Positions 1 to 9,280 of a DNA stretch of 64,000 nucleotides are shown in pieces. Origin of the DNA: Streptomyces sporangiiformans (GTDB lineage: Bacteria; Actinomycetota; Actinomycetes; Streptomycetales; Streptomycetaceae); NCBI RefSeq assembly GCF_005768555.2, contig NZ_VCHX02000095.1, forward strand, positions 1 to 64,000, written 5' to 3'. The notes beneath the pieces were generated by a model. It made no database searches, was not told the DNA's origin, and saw nothing but the letters and a program-made list of their open reading frames with translations. How positions within the stretch are numbered: position 1 is the stretch's first letter; every line of letters starts with the position of its first letter. The translations under genes were made by a program, and so were the position numbers.

Positions 1-2862
1 CGCCGACGGCACCATGAACTCCGGCAACCGCCCCGCCACGAACTTCCGCAACTCCGGAACCGACACCCCAGCCGTCAGATCGACGTGCAGGTCGCCGATG
101 CTCTCGGCGGCGCCGGGGTCGGTGCCGATGACGCCCACCGGGACGACGTAGCCGACGAGTTGTTTGGCGCCGGCCCGCTCGTGGACGGTCACCACTGCCT
201 GGGCCACACCCGGGTGGGCGCTCAGGGCCGCCTCCACCTCGCCCGGCTCGATCCGCAGACCACGGATCTTCACCTGACCGTCGCCACGACCGACGTACTC
301 CAGACGCCCCTCACGATTCCAGCGCGCCAGGTCACCCGTGCGATACATCCGCGACCCCGCCGGACCGAACGGATCCGGCACGAACCGCTCCGCCGTCAGC
401 CCCGCCCGGCCGTAGTAGCCGCGTCCGACCGCACCGGCGACGTACAACTCGCCGACCACGCCCGGCGGCACGGGGACGAGCCCCGGGCCCAGCACATAGG
501 CGCGCATGTTGCCCAGCGGCTCGCCGATCGGGACGCCGTGCGAGGCGTCCCAGTCCTCGCCCGCGTCCACCGTGAACGTACCGGCGTAGAAACTCTCGGT
601 CTGGCCATAGCTGTTGACCACGCGCACGCCAGGGAAGGCCTTGCGGGCCCGCTCCACCAGCGACGGCGGCAGCGCCTCGCCCGCGAACACCAGCGTGTCC
701 ACACTCGTCTTGCCGACGATCTGGTCGAGCACCTCGGAGAAGACCGAGGGGACCGAGCTGATCACGCTGCCGAGCCAGCCCTCGCGCTCACCCAACTCCA
801 GGACGTCACGCACCACTTCGACACTGCCGCCGGTGGTCAGCGCCGTCATGATCTCGAACACCGACACGTCGAAGTTGATGGACGTGCCCGCCAGCATCCG
901 GGAGCCCGGGCCCACTCCGACGACGGTGGCGAGGCGCAGCACACCGTTGACCACGCCGTGGTGGGTGATCGCCACGCCCTTCGGGGTGCCCGTGGAGCCC
1001 GAGGTGTACATCACGTACGCCAGGTTCTCGGGACGCAGTTCCACCCCGAGGGCGTCCCCTGCGGGACGCGCGTCCCCGGCAGGACCCGCGTGTGCGCCGT
1101 CCAGGTCCAGATCGTCCAGGAAGACGGAGGGTATGTCGTGCTCCGGCAGCACCGGCGCGGTCTCGGCGTCGGTCAGCAGCAGCGCCGGGCGGGCCTGATC
1201 CAGCACCACGCTCAGCCGTCGGCTGGGGAATCGCGGGTCGATCGGCAGGTACGCGGCGCCGGACTTCATGATGCCGAGCATCGCCACGACCAGATCGGCC
1301 GAGCGCGGCAGCGCGAGCCCGACCAGGGACTCCGTGTCCACGCCCCGTTCCAGCAGGGCCCGCGCCAGGCGGTCGGCCCGCTGGTCGAGCTGCCGGTACG
1401 TCAGCGACACCTCGCCGCACTGCACGGCGAGCGCGTCCGGTTCCACGGCGAGCTGCTGCTCGAACAGCTCGGGGACCGTCAGCTCCGGCGTCGGCGCCGC
1501 CGACCCGGCGAACCGCGCGAGCTGTTCGCGCTCGCCCGGCAGCAGGACGTCCACCGACCCGACCGACCGGCCCGGATCGGTCGCGAAGGCCCGCAGTATG
1601 CGGAGGAAGCGTGCCCCGATGTGCTCCACCGTGCCGCGGTCGAAGAGGTCGGTCGCGTACTCCAGGACGCACCGCATGCTGTCGTCGGCGGGGTCGACGG
1701 CGAAGTTGAACTCCAGGTCGAACTTGGCGGTGCGGGTGGGAACAGCCTCCAGCGCGCCCGTCACGCCCGGCAGGTCCAGGTCGATGCGGTCGCTGCTCTG
1801 CCAGGTGAACATCACCTGGAACAGCGGGTGGTACGCGGTGGAGCGCTCGGGGTTGAGCAGTTCCACCAGCCGCTCGAACGGCGCCTCCTGGTTGTCGTAC
1901 GCGGACAGGGCCTTGTCCCGCACCCGCCCGAGCACCTCCTCGAACGACGGGTTGCCGGACAGATCGGCGCGCAGCACCCATGTGTTGACGAAGAAGCCCA
2001 CCAGGTCGAGGAGCGCCTCGTCGGTGCGTCCGGCGACGGTGTTGCCGAGGGGAATGTCATCGCCCGCCCCCAGGTGGTGCAGCAGGACGACCAGTGCCGC
2101 CTGCATCACCATGGGTGTCGTCGCGCCGTGCGCCCGGGCCAGTTGTTCCGCCGCCGCCAGCAGTTCCGGTTCGACGGCGAACTCCACCATGTCGCCGCGG
2201 TGGCTGATCACCGCGGGGCGAGGCCGGTCGGTGGGCAGCTGCAACTGCTGTACCGCGCCCGCGAGTTCGTCCTGCCAGTAGCGCAGCTGGGCGGCCAGGA
2301 CGCTCTCGGGGTCGCTCTCGTCGCCGAGCACCTCGCGCTGCCACAGCGTGTACTCCCGGTACTGCACCGGCAGTTCGGGCCAGTCAGGCGCCTGCGACCC
2401 GAGGCGCGCCGCGTACGCGTCCGCCAGGTCCCGGGTGAGCGGCTCCATCGACTCGCCGTCGGCCGCGATGTGGTGGATGTTGAGGACCAGCACGTACTCC
2501 TCCGGTCCGGAGCGCACCACCGTGGCGCGGACCGGGATCTCGGAGGAGAGGTCGAAGGTGTGGGCGACCGCCCGCGACACCGCGGCGTCCACCTCGTCGG
2601 GTCCGGCCTCGACGAGGGGGACGTCCACGCGCAGTTCCTCGGCCGGCACGACCCGCTGCGCCGGCACTCCGTCGTCGTCGACGACGAACACCGTGCGCAG
2701 GCTCTCGTGCCGGACCACCACGTCGCGCAGCGCCGCCGCCAGCGCGTCCATGTCGAGCTTTCCGTGCAGGCGCGCCAGGAACGGGATGTTGTACGTCGCC
2801 GACGGCCCCTCGAAGCGGTCGATGAACCACAGGCGCCGCTGTGCGAAGGACAAGGGGATCAC
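1..2862 (-). CDS. NRPS condensation-adenylation module (3' end beyond window)
   Basis: Nonribosomal peptide synthetase, about 953 codons visible. It starts at GTG 2860-2862 behind a GAGGAG Shine-Dalgarno, with an in-frame stop a few codons upstream. The condensation domain comes first (opening [12 protein letters not shown]; active-site HHIAADG near residue 127; the usual [17 protein letters not shown] latch region). An adenylation domain follows (core A3 [11 protein letters not shown] near residue 620, then NSYGQTES, and [15 protein letters not shown]). The carrier domain must lie beyond position 1. In the pocket region FDVSVFE, the first specificity residues would be D-V-F, which hints at a small amino acid such as alanine; this is tentative. 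The gene lies 86 bp downstream of the starter-module gene and is almost certainly in the same operon. It would condense the starter acyl group with its own amino acid. Confidence 0.95.
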   Translation of the reverse strand, partial: MIPLSFAQRRLWFIDRFEGPSATYNIPFLARLHGKLDMDALAAALRDVVVRHESLRTVFVVDDDGVPAQRVVPAEELRVDVPLVEAGPDEVDAAVSRAVAHTFDLSSEIPVRATVVRSGPEEYVLVLNIHHIAADGESMEPLTRDLADAYAARLGSQAPDWPELPVQYREYTLWQREVLGDESDPESVLAAQLRYWQDELAGAVQQLQLPTDRPRPAVISHRGDMVEFAVEPELLAAAEQLARAHGATTPMVMQAALVVLLHHLGAGDDIPLGNTVAGRTDEALLDLVGFFVNTWVLRADLSGNPSFEEVLGRVRDKALSAYDNQEAPFERLVELLNPERSTAYHPLFQVMFTWQSSDRIDLDLPGVTGALEAVPTRTAKFDLEFNFAVDPADDSMRCVLEYATDLFDRGTVEHIGARFLRILRAFATDPGRSVGSVDVLLPGEREQLARFAGSAAPTPELTVPELFEQQLAVEPDALAVQCGEVSLTYRQLDQRADRLARALLERGVDTESLVGLALPRSADLVVAMLGIMKSGAAYLPIDPRFPSRRLSVVLDQARPALLLTDAETAPVLPEHDIPSVFLDDLDLDGAHAGPAGDARPAGDALGVELRPENLAYVMYTSGSTGTPKGVAITHHGVVNGVLRLATVVGVGPGSRMLAGTSINFDVSVFEIMTALTTGGSVEVVRDVLELGEREGWLGSVISSVPSVFSEVLDQIVGKTSVDTLVFAGEALPPSLVERARKAFPGVRVVNSYGQTESFYAGTFTVDAGEDWDASHGVPIGEPLGNMRAYVLGPGLVPVPPGVVGELYVAGAVGRGYYGRAGLTAERFVPDPFGPAGSRMYRTGDLARWNREGRLEYVGRGDGQVKIRGLRIEPGEVEAALSAHPGVAQAVVTVHERAGAKQLVGYVVPVGVIGTDPGAAESIGDLHVDLTAGVSVPELRKFVAGRLPEFMVPSA

Positions 2863-2948
2863 TTGGTGTCTACTCCTCGATCAGTCGTCCTGCCCAGACG
2901 GCTGCTCGGCCGCAGGACACCACTGGTGACGGGCTGTCGGTAGGCCGG

Positions 2949-5900
2949 TCAGCCGGCCTTGTGCTGTTCGATCACCGCGGCCATGCCCTCCACGGTCGGT
3001 CGCTCGTAGAGCTCCTGCGTCGTGACGCGCACGCCGAGCTTCTGGTCCGTGAGGGCGAGCAGCCGGGTGGCCCGCAGCGAGTTGCCGCCGAGCTCGAAGA
3101 AGGACTCGTCCCTGCCGATCTCGGGGCGGGCCAGGGCATCGGACCAGATGAGGGCGAGGGCGCTCTCCAGCTCGGTCTGCGGCGGCGTGAACCGCCTGGC
3201 CGGCCGGTCCGCGGCGGAGTCGAGCAGGAGCTGGGCGGCGTCCACGGCGCCGTAGGCGTCTCGCGGGATGCGGGAGACCTCGGCGACGCGCACCGGCACC
3301 GGGCAGTCGGCGGCGCTCGCGGCGACGGCCGCCCGCAACGCCTCCTGGTCGGCGCCGTCGGCGACGAAGGCGAGGAGGACCTCGCTCACCCGCAGTTGCT
3401 GCGGCACCAGCTCCTCGACCATCGCCGGATTCCTCAGATCCAGGCCGATGACCGTGTAGGGGCCGGGCAGCGCGGCCGCGTCGAGGAAGAGCCGCAGGCC
3501 GGTGTCCGGGTCGATGGTCCGGAAGCCGCGGTGCTCGGCCGCCGTGGACGACTGGCCCCGGTTCATGCCGACGCCGGTCCACATGCTCCAGGCGAGAGTG
3601 TGCACCTGACGCCGGCGTTCGTGGTGCCAGTGCTCGGCGAAGCCGGTGAGGAAGCTGTTGGCCGCGGCGTAGGCACCGAAGGAGTGCCCGCCGAACTCGC
3701 CGTTGACGGAGCCGAAGAGCACCAGCGACGCCTTCGGCCGCGTCTCGAGGATCTGGGCGATGGCCAGCGTGCCGGAGACCTTGGCGTGGTACTGCTCGGC
3801 GTAGGTCTTAGCGGTCTCGTTCACGAGGGTGTGCTGTTCGAGGTCGGCCCACTGCCCCGTGGGGTCGGCGGCGGCCAGGTGCAGTACGCCGTCGAGGGGG
3901 CGGCCCCAGCGGTCTTCTGCCGAGGCGACCGCGGTGTGCAGCGCGGCCGCGTCGGCGACGTCGAGCTGCTCGTAGACGACCTGTCCGAGGCGGGACAGTT
4001 CGGTGAGCCGGGCGGCTTTCTCGCCTTCGGCGGGCGAGCGGCCCACCAGCAGCAGGCGGATGCCGAAGCCGGCTACGAGATAGGCGGCGATGTCGTGGGC
4101 GATGCCGCCGAGTCCGCCGGTGACCAGGTACAGACCGCCCGGGGTCACGGGCTGCCCGGCCGGGCTCGCCGCGGCCCCCGCGGTGTCCTCGGTGTCCTCG
4201 GTGAGCGGGACCAGCTTCGGCTCCAGACGGCGTCCCTGGCGTGCGGCGACCAGCCCGGTGCGGTCGCGGTCGGCGAGTTCGGCGTGGACGGCCCGCGTCC
4301 AGGTGCCCGGATCGGCGGGCAGGTCGAGTTGCCGGACCGGCAGGGGGGCGGCCTCGCTGATCGCCGTGCGGACGAGACCGGGCAGGGCGCAGACACCCAG
4401 GTCGACGCGATCGCCCGGGCGTGCGTACATCGCGCCCGAGGTGAGGACGAGAACCTGCGGGTGCCCGAACTCCCCGTCGGCGAGCGCCGCGATCAGCGCG
4501 GTCAGCTCGGCGGTGGCGGCCGTCAGGCGTTCGGCGGGCTCCCCTTCGAGGGACAGCGGCAGTGCGTGGACGACGGAGGAGATCTCTCCGTGCTGTGCGG
4601 TGACGGCCGCCAGCAGCCGGCGCAGTGCCGCGCGGTCGGCGGCCGGCACGCGGTAGCGCACCGGTGACTGGGCCGCGAACACGTCACCCCTGCGGACCGC
4701 GACGACCGCCCCGTCGATGTCCAGGCGGTCCAGGTCGTCGTCCTCGGCGAGAACGAGCCGGACACCGGAGGCGCCGTTCTCACCGGCGGTCGTGCCCGCG
4801 TTCCCGGCGAGCTCCACCCACTGGCGCCCGAAGAACCAGGTGTCGTCTGCTGGTTCCTCGGCCGCGGCCCCGGTCACCCGGTCGGCGAACCGGCCGGCCC
4901 GGAAGTCGGCGACCAGCGCGGCCCGCTGGATCTTCCCGCTCGCGGTTTTCGGGAACTCCGCCTCGGTGACCGGGACGATCAGGTCGGGTGCGATCCCGGA
5001 CTCGCGGACCAGGACGGCCCGTACCTCCTCGGTGGTCCGCGCCAGGGCGCCGGTGTCCCAGCTCACGGGTACGAAGAAGACGACGAGCTGGTCGGTGGCG
5101 GCACCGGGCTCGCGGACGCCCGCGGCGGCCGAGAAGGTGACGCGCACCCCGTCCACGCGCTCGACGACGCTCTCCAGCTCGTGCGCCATGTAGTTGATGC
5201 CGCGGACGATGATCTGGTCCTTCAGGCGGCCCGCGATCACGACCTCGCCGTCACGCACGAACGCCATGTCGCCGGTGCGGAACCAGCCGTTGTCGTCGTA
5301 CGCCTCCCGGTTGGCCTCCTCGTTGCCGAAGTAACCGGCCATGACGGTGCGTCCGGTGATGCGCAGCTCGCCCATCCGGCCCTCGGGCAGCACCGTGCCG
5401 GAGTCGTCCACAACGCGCAGGCGCACGCCGGGGATCGGCCGGCCGACGCGGGACAGGACGACGGCGTCCGGGTCGCCCGGGTCGAGGTGGCGGATGGTGC
5501 CGGTGAGCGAGGCCGGGTCGATGGCGACGGTGCCGGCCGTACGGTCGTCGAGTGTCTGCCGGCTGTAGGTGACGCCGGAGCAGGTCTCGGACATGCCCCA
5601 GCACGGGGACATCGCGTCGGCGGGCAGCCCGTGCGGGCCCAGGAGTTCCAGGAACCGGTGGCTGGTCGAGGCGATCACCGGCTCGCCGGCGTTGCTGATC
5701 TCGCGCAGACAGGACAGGTCCCAGGAGCGTTCCCGGATCTCGTCCGCCCGCTCGTTGACGAGTGCGAAGGCGAAGTTGGGGGCCCAGGTGTTCGTCGCGC
5801 GGTAGCGGTCGGCCCAGTCGAGCCAGAGCAGCGGATCGGCGAGGAAGTGGTCGATCTTGGCGTTGACGTGCAGACAGCGCAGGAACACGTCGCGGACGTT

Positions 5901-6827
5901 GTAGTAGGCGACCGTGACGTGGTCGAACGGCATCCAGATGAGGCTGATGTCCTCGCCGGTGAGCCCGCAGTGCTGCGCGACCGCCATCGACCGGGCCACC
6001 ACGCTCGCGTTGGTGTGCTGTACGCATTTGGGCACACCGGTGCTTCCGGAGGTGAGCAGGTTGAGCACCGGGGAGTCCGCCGTCGCCGGGAACCAGTCCT
6101 GGTCCGCGGGATGCCCGGCGAGCTCCTCGACCGTCAGGATGCGTACGTCCGGCTCGTCCCAGAGCTCCCGCACACCGGACAGGGCGCCCTCGGTGGCGGC
6201 GTCGGTGACCAGGACCGGGCGGCCGAGCAGATGCCAGGCACCCCGCAGCTTGCGGTTCGTCTCGTTGGCGGAGGTGTACGTGGTCGCGACGGCGACCGGG
6301 GTCGGCACGAAACCGCCGAGGACACAGGCCCAGAACGCGGTGAGGTAGCCGCGGTTGTCGTCGAACACGAACAGCGCGGCGTCGCCGGGCCGCAGGCCCG
6401 CGGCGCGGAAGCCGCCGAGGACGTGCTGGGCCTCGTCGAGCAGCTCCGGGTAGGTCTTCAGGACGTCGTCGTGGCCCGCGGTGATGTAGACCGTGCCCTT
6501 GTCCGGGGCCAGCTCGGCCGCCAGCCGCAGGCCTTCCTGGAGCGTGGTGGGCGCGCCGTCCGGGATGTCGATGTCTCCGCCGTACAGGTCGGCCGCGGGG
6601 AGGGCCGCTTCGTCCGCGGCAACCATGTCGGCCACATCGTCCGCGGCGGCCACCGGTGCCTCGGCCGAGCCCGGCCCCGGCTCCGGCCGTGGCACGGCCC
6701 GCACCGGCTCGGCCGCCCGCACGCCCTTGCGGGCGACGGCGGCCGCGTCGTCGACACCGGGTACGGCCCTGGCCGCGTCGGCAAGAGCCTGCAGGACGTC
6801 CTGTCCGAGCACATCGGGGGAGGTCAT
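2949..6827 (-). CDS. acyl-AMP ligase / ketoreductase / carrier-protein starter module
   Basis: Protein of 1292 aa. After a low-complexity N-terminus comes an AMP-forming acyl ligase (core LTSGSTGVPK near residue 260; WMPFDHVTVAYY, WAPNFAFALVNE and CWGMSETCSG resemble the acyl-ligase domains that load trans-AT PKS and NRPS lines such as PksJ/BaeJ). Next is a short-chain-dehydrogenase ketoreductase (LVTGGLGGIA near residue 900; catalytic Ser in LFGSVNG and Tyr in GAYAAAN near 1050). A carrier domain with ELGGNSLRA (phosphopantetheine Ser near 1246) ends the protein. Expected role: activate a carboxylic or keto acid, load it on its own carrier, reduce the keto group and pass it to the next module. 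The start ATG overlaps the thioesterase stop as ATGA, so the two are translationally coupled. Confidence 0.93.
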   Translation of the reverse strand: MTSPDVLGQDVLQALADAARAVPGVDDAAAVARKGVRAAEPVRAVPRPEPGPGSAEAPVAAADDVADMVAADEAALPAADLYGGDIDIPDGAPTTLQEGLRLAAELAPDKGTVYITAGHDDVLKTYPELLDEAQHVLGGFRAAGLRPGDAALFVFDDNRGYLTAFWACVLGGFVPTPVAVATTYTSANETNRKLRGAWHLLGRPVLVTDAATEGALSGVRELWDEPDVRILTVEELAGHPADQDWFPATADSPVLNLLTSGSTGVPKCVQHTNASVVARSMAVAQHCGLTGEDISLIWMPFDHVTVAYYNVRDVFLRCLHVNAKIDHFLADPLLWLDWADRYRATNTWAPNFAFALVNERADEIRERSWDLSCLREISNAGEPVIASTSHRFLELLGPHGLPADAMSPCWGMSETCSGVTYSRQTLDDRTAGTVAIDPASLTGTIRHLDPGDPDAVVLSRVGRPIPGVRLRVVDDSGTVLPEGRMGELRITGRTVMAGYFGNEEANREAYDDNGWFRTGDMAFVRDGEVVIAGRLKDQIIVRGINYMAHELESVVERVDGVRVTFSAAAGVREPGAATDQLVVFFVPVSWDTGALARTTEEVRAVLVRESGIAPDLIVPVTEAEFPKTASGKIQRAALVADFRAGRFADRVTGAAAEEPADDTWFFGRQWVELAGNAGTTAGENGASGVRLVLAEDDDLDRLDIDGAVVAVRRGDVFAAQSPVRYRVPAADRAALRRLLAAVTAQHGEISSVVHALPLSLEGEPAERLTAATAELTALIAALADGEFGHPQVLVLTSGAMYARPGDRVDLGVCALPGLVRTAISEAAPLPVRQLDLPADPGTWTRAVHAELADRDRTGLVAARQGRRLEPKLVPLTEDTEDTAGAAASPAGQPVTPGGLYLVTGGLGGIAHDIAAYLVAGFGIRLLLVGRSPAEGEKAARLTELSRLGQVVYEQLDVADAAALHTAVASAEDRWGRPLDGVLHLAAADPTGQWADLEQHTLVNETAKTYAEQYHAKVSGTLAIAQILETRPKASLVLFGSVNGEFGGHSFGAYAAANSFLTGFAEHWHHERRRQVHTLAWSMWTGVGMNRGQSSTAAEHRGFRTIDPDTGLRLFLDAAALPGPYTVIGLDLRNPAMVEELVPQQLRVSEVLLAFVADGADQEALRAAVAASAADCPVPVRVAEVSRIPRDAYGAVDAAQLLLDSAADRPARRFTPPQTELESALALIWSDALARPEIGRDESFFELGGNSLRATRLLALTDQKLGVRVTTQELYERPTVEGMAAVIEQHKAG

Positions 6828-7609
6828 ACGCTTCTCCGGTTCGTCGCGGGCGTCAGCACCTTGCGTCCGATGAGGGAGACCACCTCTGAGGACAACTCGA
6901 GGAAGTAGAAGTGGCCGCCCGGGTAGAACTCCGTACCGAACTCCCCGGTGGTGTGGTCGCGCCACCGCTTGACCTCGTGCAGCGGGGCCCGCGGGTCCGA
7001 CTCGCCGGAGAGCACGGTGATCGGGCAGTCGAGCGGGGCGCCCGGCTCCAGGCGATGCCGCTCCCAGAGCGTGAAGTCCGCCCGCAGGGTGTAGAGCATG
7101 GACTCCATGACGTCGTCGTCCTCGGCGATCTCGGGCTCGATGCCGCCGAGTTTCAGGATCTCGGCGCGGAAGTCGTCGTCGGACAGCTCGTGCAGCCGGC
7201 GGACCTCGGATGCCCCCGGGGCCGGCTGCGCGGAGAGGAACAGGTGCTCGGGGCCACGGCTGCCGCGCGCCCGCAGCGCCCTGGCCAGCTCATACGCGAG
7301 GGTGGCGCCCGCGGAGTGCCCGAAGAAGGCGTACGAGCCGTCGAGCACCGGGCGCAGGGCGTGCGTGAGCACGCCGATCAGGGGACCCACTTCGGTGAAC
7401 GGGTCCTCCGCGATGCGGTTCTGACGGCCCGGCAGCTGTACGGCAACCAACTCGATCTCCGGCGGCAGCAGTTCGGCCCAGTCGGCATAGGCGGGGGCCC
7501 CGGCACCGGCATGCGGGAAGCAGATCAGCCGGTGGGTGGCTCCCGGTCGTCTCGCTCGCCAGATGTAGGGGCTCTCGGGGGCCAGTTCCTGACTTTCCAA
7601 CGGCATCAT
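6824..7609 (-). CDS. type II thioesterase of the NRPS operon
   Basis: Alpha/beta-hydrolase of 261 aa, the usual size of stand-alone (type II) thioesterases that clear stalled or misloaded acyl groups from NRPS/PKS carrier proteins. Visible: early LICFPHAGAGAPAY oxyanion-hole segment, nucleophile elbow GHSAGAT, an Asp in LSGESDPRA and the catalytic His in YPGGHFYFLE. The start is the first ATG of an ATGATG pair, 10 nt after GAGGAG. It is the first gene of the minus-strand operon, so the promoter for the whole assembly line should lie in 7610-8200. Cytoplasmic; no signal peptide. Confidence 0.93.
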   Translation of the reverse strand: MMPLESQELAPESPYIWRARRPGATHRLICFPHAGAGAPAYADWAELLPPEIELVAVQLPGRQNRIAEDPFTEVGPLIGVLTHALRPVLDGSYAFFGHSAGATLAYELARALRARGSRGPEHLFLSAQPAPGASEVRRLHELSDDDFRAEILKLGGIEPEIAEDDDVMESMLYTLRADFTLWERHRLEPGAPLDCPITVLSGESDPRAPLHEVKRWRDHTTGEFGTEFYPGGHFYFLELSSEVVSLIGRKVLTPATNRRSV

Positions 7610-7710
7610 CTGCGGGCTACTCCTCGCTCGACTCACGCAGCCCGGGGCCACTCGCCATGGCGAGGCCGGCCCAGCACGCCGCTCAGTACGGCGGCGGCCT
7701 TGTGGCGGCG

Positions 7711-7770
7711 GTGATTCGGCAGCGTGATTCTGACAGCGGTGATCTGACAGCGTGATCTGACAGCGGTGAT
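7711..7770. promoter_or_regulatory. tandem GTGAT / TGACAGCG repeats upstream of the NRPS operon
   Basis: GTGAT occurs at 7711, 7724, 7739, 7752 and 7766, spaced 13-15 bp. TGACAGCG occurs between them at 7731, 7745 and 7758. The array is 100-160 bp upstream of the thioesterase start and faces it. Tandem direct repeats in front of a biosynthetic operon fit binding by the SARP or AfsR-like regulators encoded nearby. However, SARP repeats are usually 11 or 22 bp apart, so this could be a simple minisatellite. Confidence 0.45.
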
Positions 7771-8090
7771 TTTGATCGGAAACCTGTGGAACGCGCGGCT
7801 CGTAAAAAAGGGGCGGAAGAGGGTCACGCCACCGTCGGCGACATCATTTCCCAGGCAGAAAGATTCAGCAAAGACGCCATCGCCATCAACGTATACGCTC
7901 CCCCCGTCGCGAAAAACTGTCAGTGCCGGGCCGGAAATCAAGCCCGCATGACGTCCCATACCTTCAGCCCTGCGAGCGGCCCGAGTCAAGCATCTTCAGC
8001 GCACCCGGGGACCGCCCGCCACGGCGCCCGAGCGCGCATGGAACCAGCTCCACAACCAATTCGACACAAGCACCGATACGGACCGGAGAA

Positions 8091-8114
8091 CGGTGTCCTG
8101 CCGACAGGACACCG
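8091..8114. promoter_or_regulatory. 24-bp palindromic operator, site 1
   Basis: Perfect 10-bp inverted repeat: left arm CGGTGTCCTG, four-base centre CCGA, right arm CAGGACACCG. It lies 152 bp upstream of the SARP start codon. Nearly the same sequence forms the centre of the 40-bp palindrome at 10978-11017, differing only at the arm position G/A, its mate C/T, and C/T in the centre. Two copies in two cluster promoters suggest a dimeric repressor or activator site. Confidence 0.65.
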
Positions 8115-8265
8115 GCCGAGTCCCCCGGCATCCGCGGGATCATGAACTCGGCCTCATGGGCACCGACATGGATGTCGGCATGGCGTCATGGACACCGAAG
8201 CAGTCCCGGGCTAATTGATGGTGCGCAACACGGCGCTCTTCCCTGCGGATCTACGAGGTATTTCA

Positions 8266-9027
8266 ATGGAGTTCGGCATTCTGGGACCCGTGTCCGTGCG
8301 GGCCCGCGGAGCGGAAATGCGACTGGACGGGGAGAAGCAGCGAACGGTCCTGGCGGCGCTGCTCATCGCCGAGGGCTCCTTCTTCCCGGACGCGGAGCTG
8401 AGCTGGTTCCTGTGGGGCGACCGTCCGCCCGCCACGCACACCGCGCAGATCTACAACTACGTCTCGCGGCTGCGCAGAACGCTCGGGCCCGAGGTGGGCA
8501 TCATCCGCCGCCCGCACGGCTATCTGATGCGGATCGGCGCCGCCTCCTTCGACCTCCTGCGGTTCCGTGACCTGGCCGGACAGGGGCAGTCGGCGATTCT
8601 CGCCGGGAAGTACGAGGAGGCCGGGGACCTGCTGCGCGACGCCCTCACGCTGTGGCGCGGGCCGGTACTCGCCAACGTCTCGGAACACCTAGCGGGTTCG
8701 GAGGGACCCCCGCTCGAGGAGGCCCGGATCTCCGTACTGGCCGGACGCGTCGAGGCGGACCTCGCGGTCGGCAGACATCCGCAGGTGCTGCCGGAACTGA
8801 CCCGGCTCGTCGCCCAGTACCCTCTGCATGAACGTTTCCGCGCCCAGCTGATGACGGCGCTGTACCGGTGCGACCGCCAGGCCGAGGCGCTGGCCCTCTA
8901 CGACCACGGCAGGCGGCTGCTGGGCGACGAACTCGGCGTCGCGCCCGGGCCGTTGCTGCGCGAGATCCACCGCGCCATCCTCGCCTCGGACCCGTGTCTG
9001 CACCGCCCCCTGGACCAGTGGCACTGA
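8266..9027 (+). CDS. SARP-family pathway activator
   Basis: Small Streptomyces antibiotic regulatory protein, 253 aa. It has an N-terminal OmpR-type winged helix (opening MEFGILGPVSVRARG; DGEKQRTVLAALLIAEG; LRRTLGPEVGIIRRPHGYL) and a C-terminal bacterial transcriptional activation domain (about 95-240, ending FRAQLMTALYRCDRQAEALA). There is no NB-ARC or TPR extension. The start ATG follows an ACGAGGT ribosome site; an in-frame ATG 51 bp upstream lacks one. The position next to the NRPS operon suggests it switches on the biosynthetic promoters, probably at direct repeats. It converges on the halogenase gene across a minisatellite. Confidence 0.92.
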   Translation: MEFGILGPVSVRARGAEMRLDGEKQRTVLAALLIAEGSFFPDAELSWFLWGDRPPATHTAQIYNYVSRLRRTLGPEVGIIRRPHGYLMRIGAASFDLLRFRDLAGQGQSAILAGKYEEAGDLLRDALTLWRGPVLANVSEHLAGSEGPPLEEARISVLAGRVEADLAVGRHPQVLPELTRLVAQYPLHERFRAQLMTALYRCDRQAEALALYDHGRRLLGDELGVAPGPLLREIHRAILASDPCLHRPLDQWH

Positions 9028-9280
9028 GCCACTCGGCCACCCAGCCACTGAGCCACTCGGCCACTCAGCGGCTCGACCACTCGGTCACTCACCGGCTCAG
9101 CCAATCGGCCACTCAGCCACCCAGGGGCTCGACCACTCGATCACTCAGCAGCTCAGCCACACAAGGGCTCGACCACTCGGTCACTCAGCGGCTCAGCGGC
9201 TCAGCCACTCGACCACTCAGCCGCTCAGCCGCTCAGCCGCTCAGCCACCCAGCCACTCAGCCACTCAGCCACTCATCAGG
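9028..9280. repeat. 9-bp minisatellite between SARP and halogenase genes
   Basis: About 250 bp made almost entirely of degenerate 8-9 bp units (minus-strand consensus GTGGCTGAG; variants with GAGTGGTCGA and GAGCGGCTGA). The array fills the convergent gap and runs into the halogenase stop codon, whose AGT GGC TGA reads as the first unit. It probably grew by slippage from there. No transcription terminator hairpin is obvious inside it. Confidence 0.85.

Larger units (their letters stand above)
7610..8265. other. divergent intergenic region, NRPS operon / SARP gene
   Basis: No gene is supported in these 656 bp. The stretch holds the tandem repeat array (7711-7770), an unusually A/T-rich patch around 7760-7930 that probably contains the -10 regions, and a palindromic operator (8091-8114). 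It separates the minus-strand NRPS operon from the plus-strand SARP gene. Confidence 0.6.

Noticed and set aside
85..2943. Long plus-strand open frame of 952 codons over the NRPS gene
   Set aside because: Composition is Arg/His/Gln-rich with no domain, and it mirrors the minus-strand NRPS. It is a high-G+C shadow frame.
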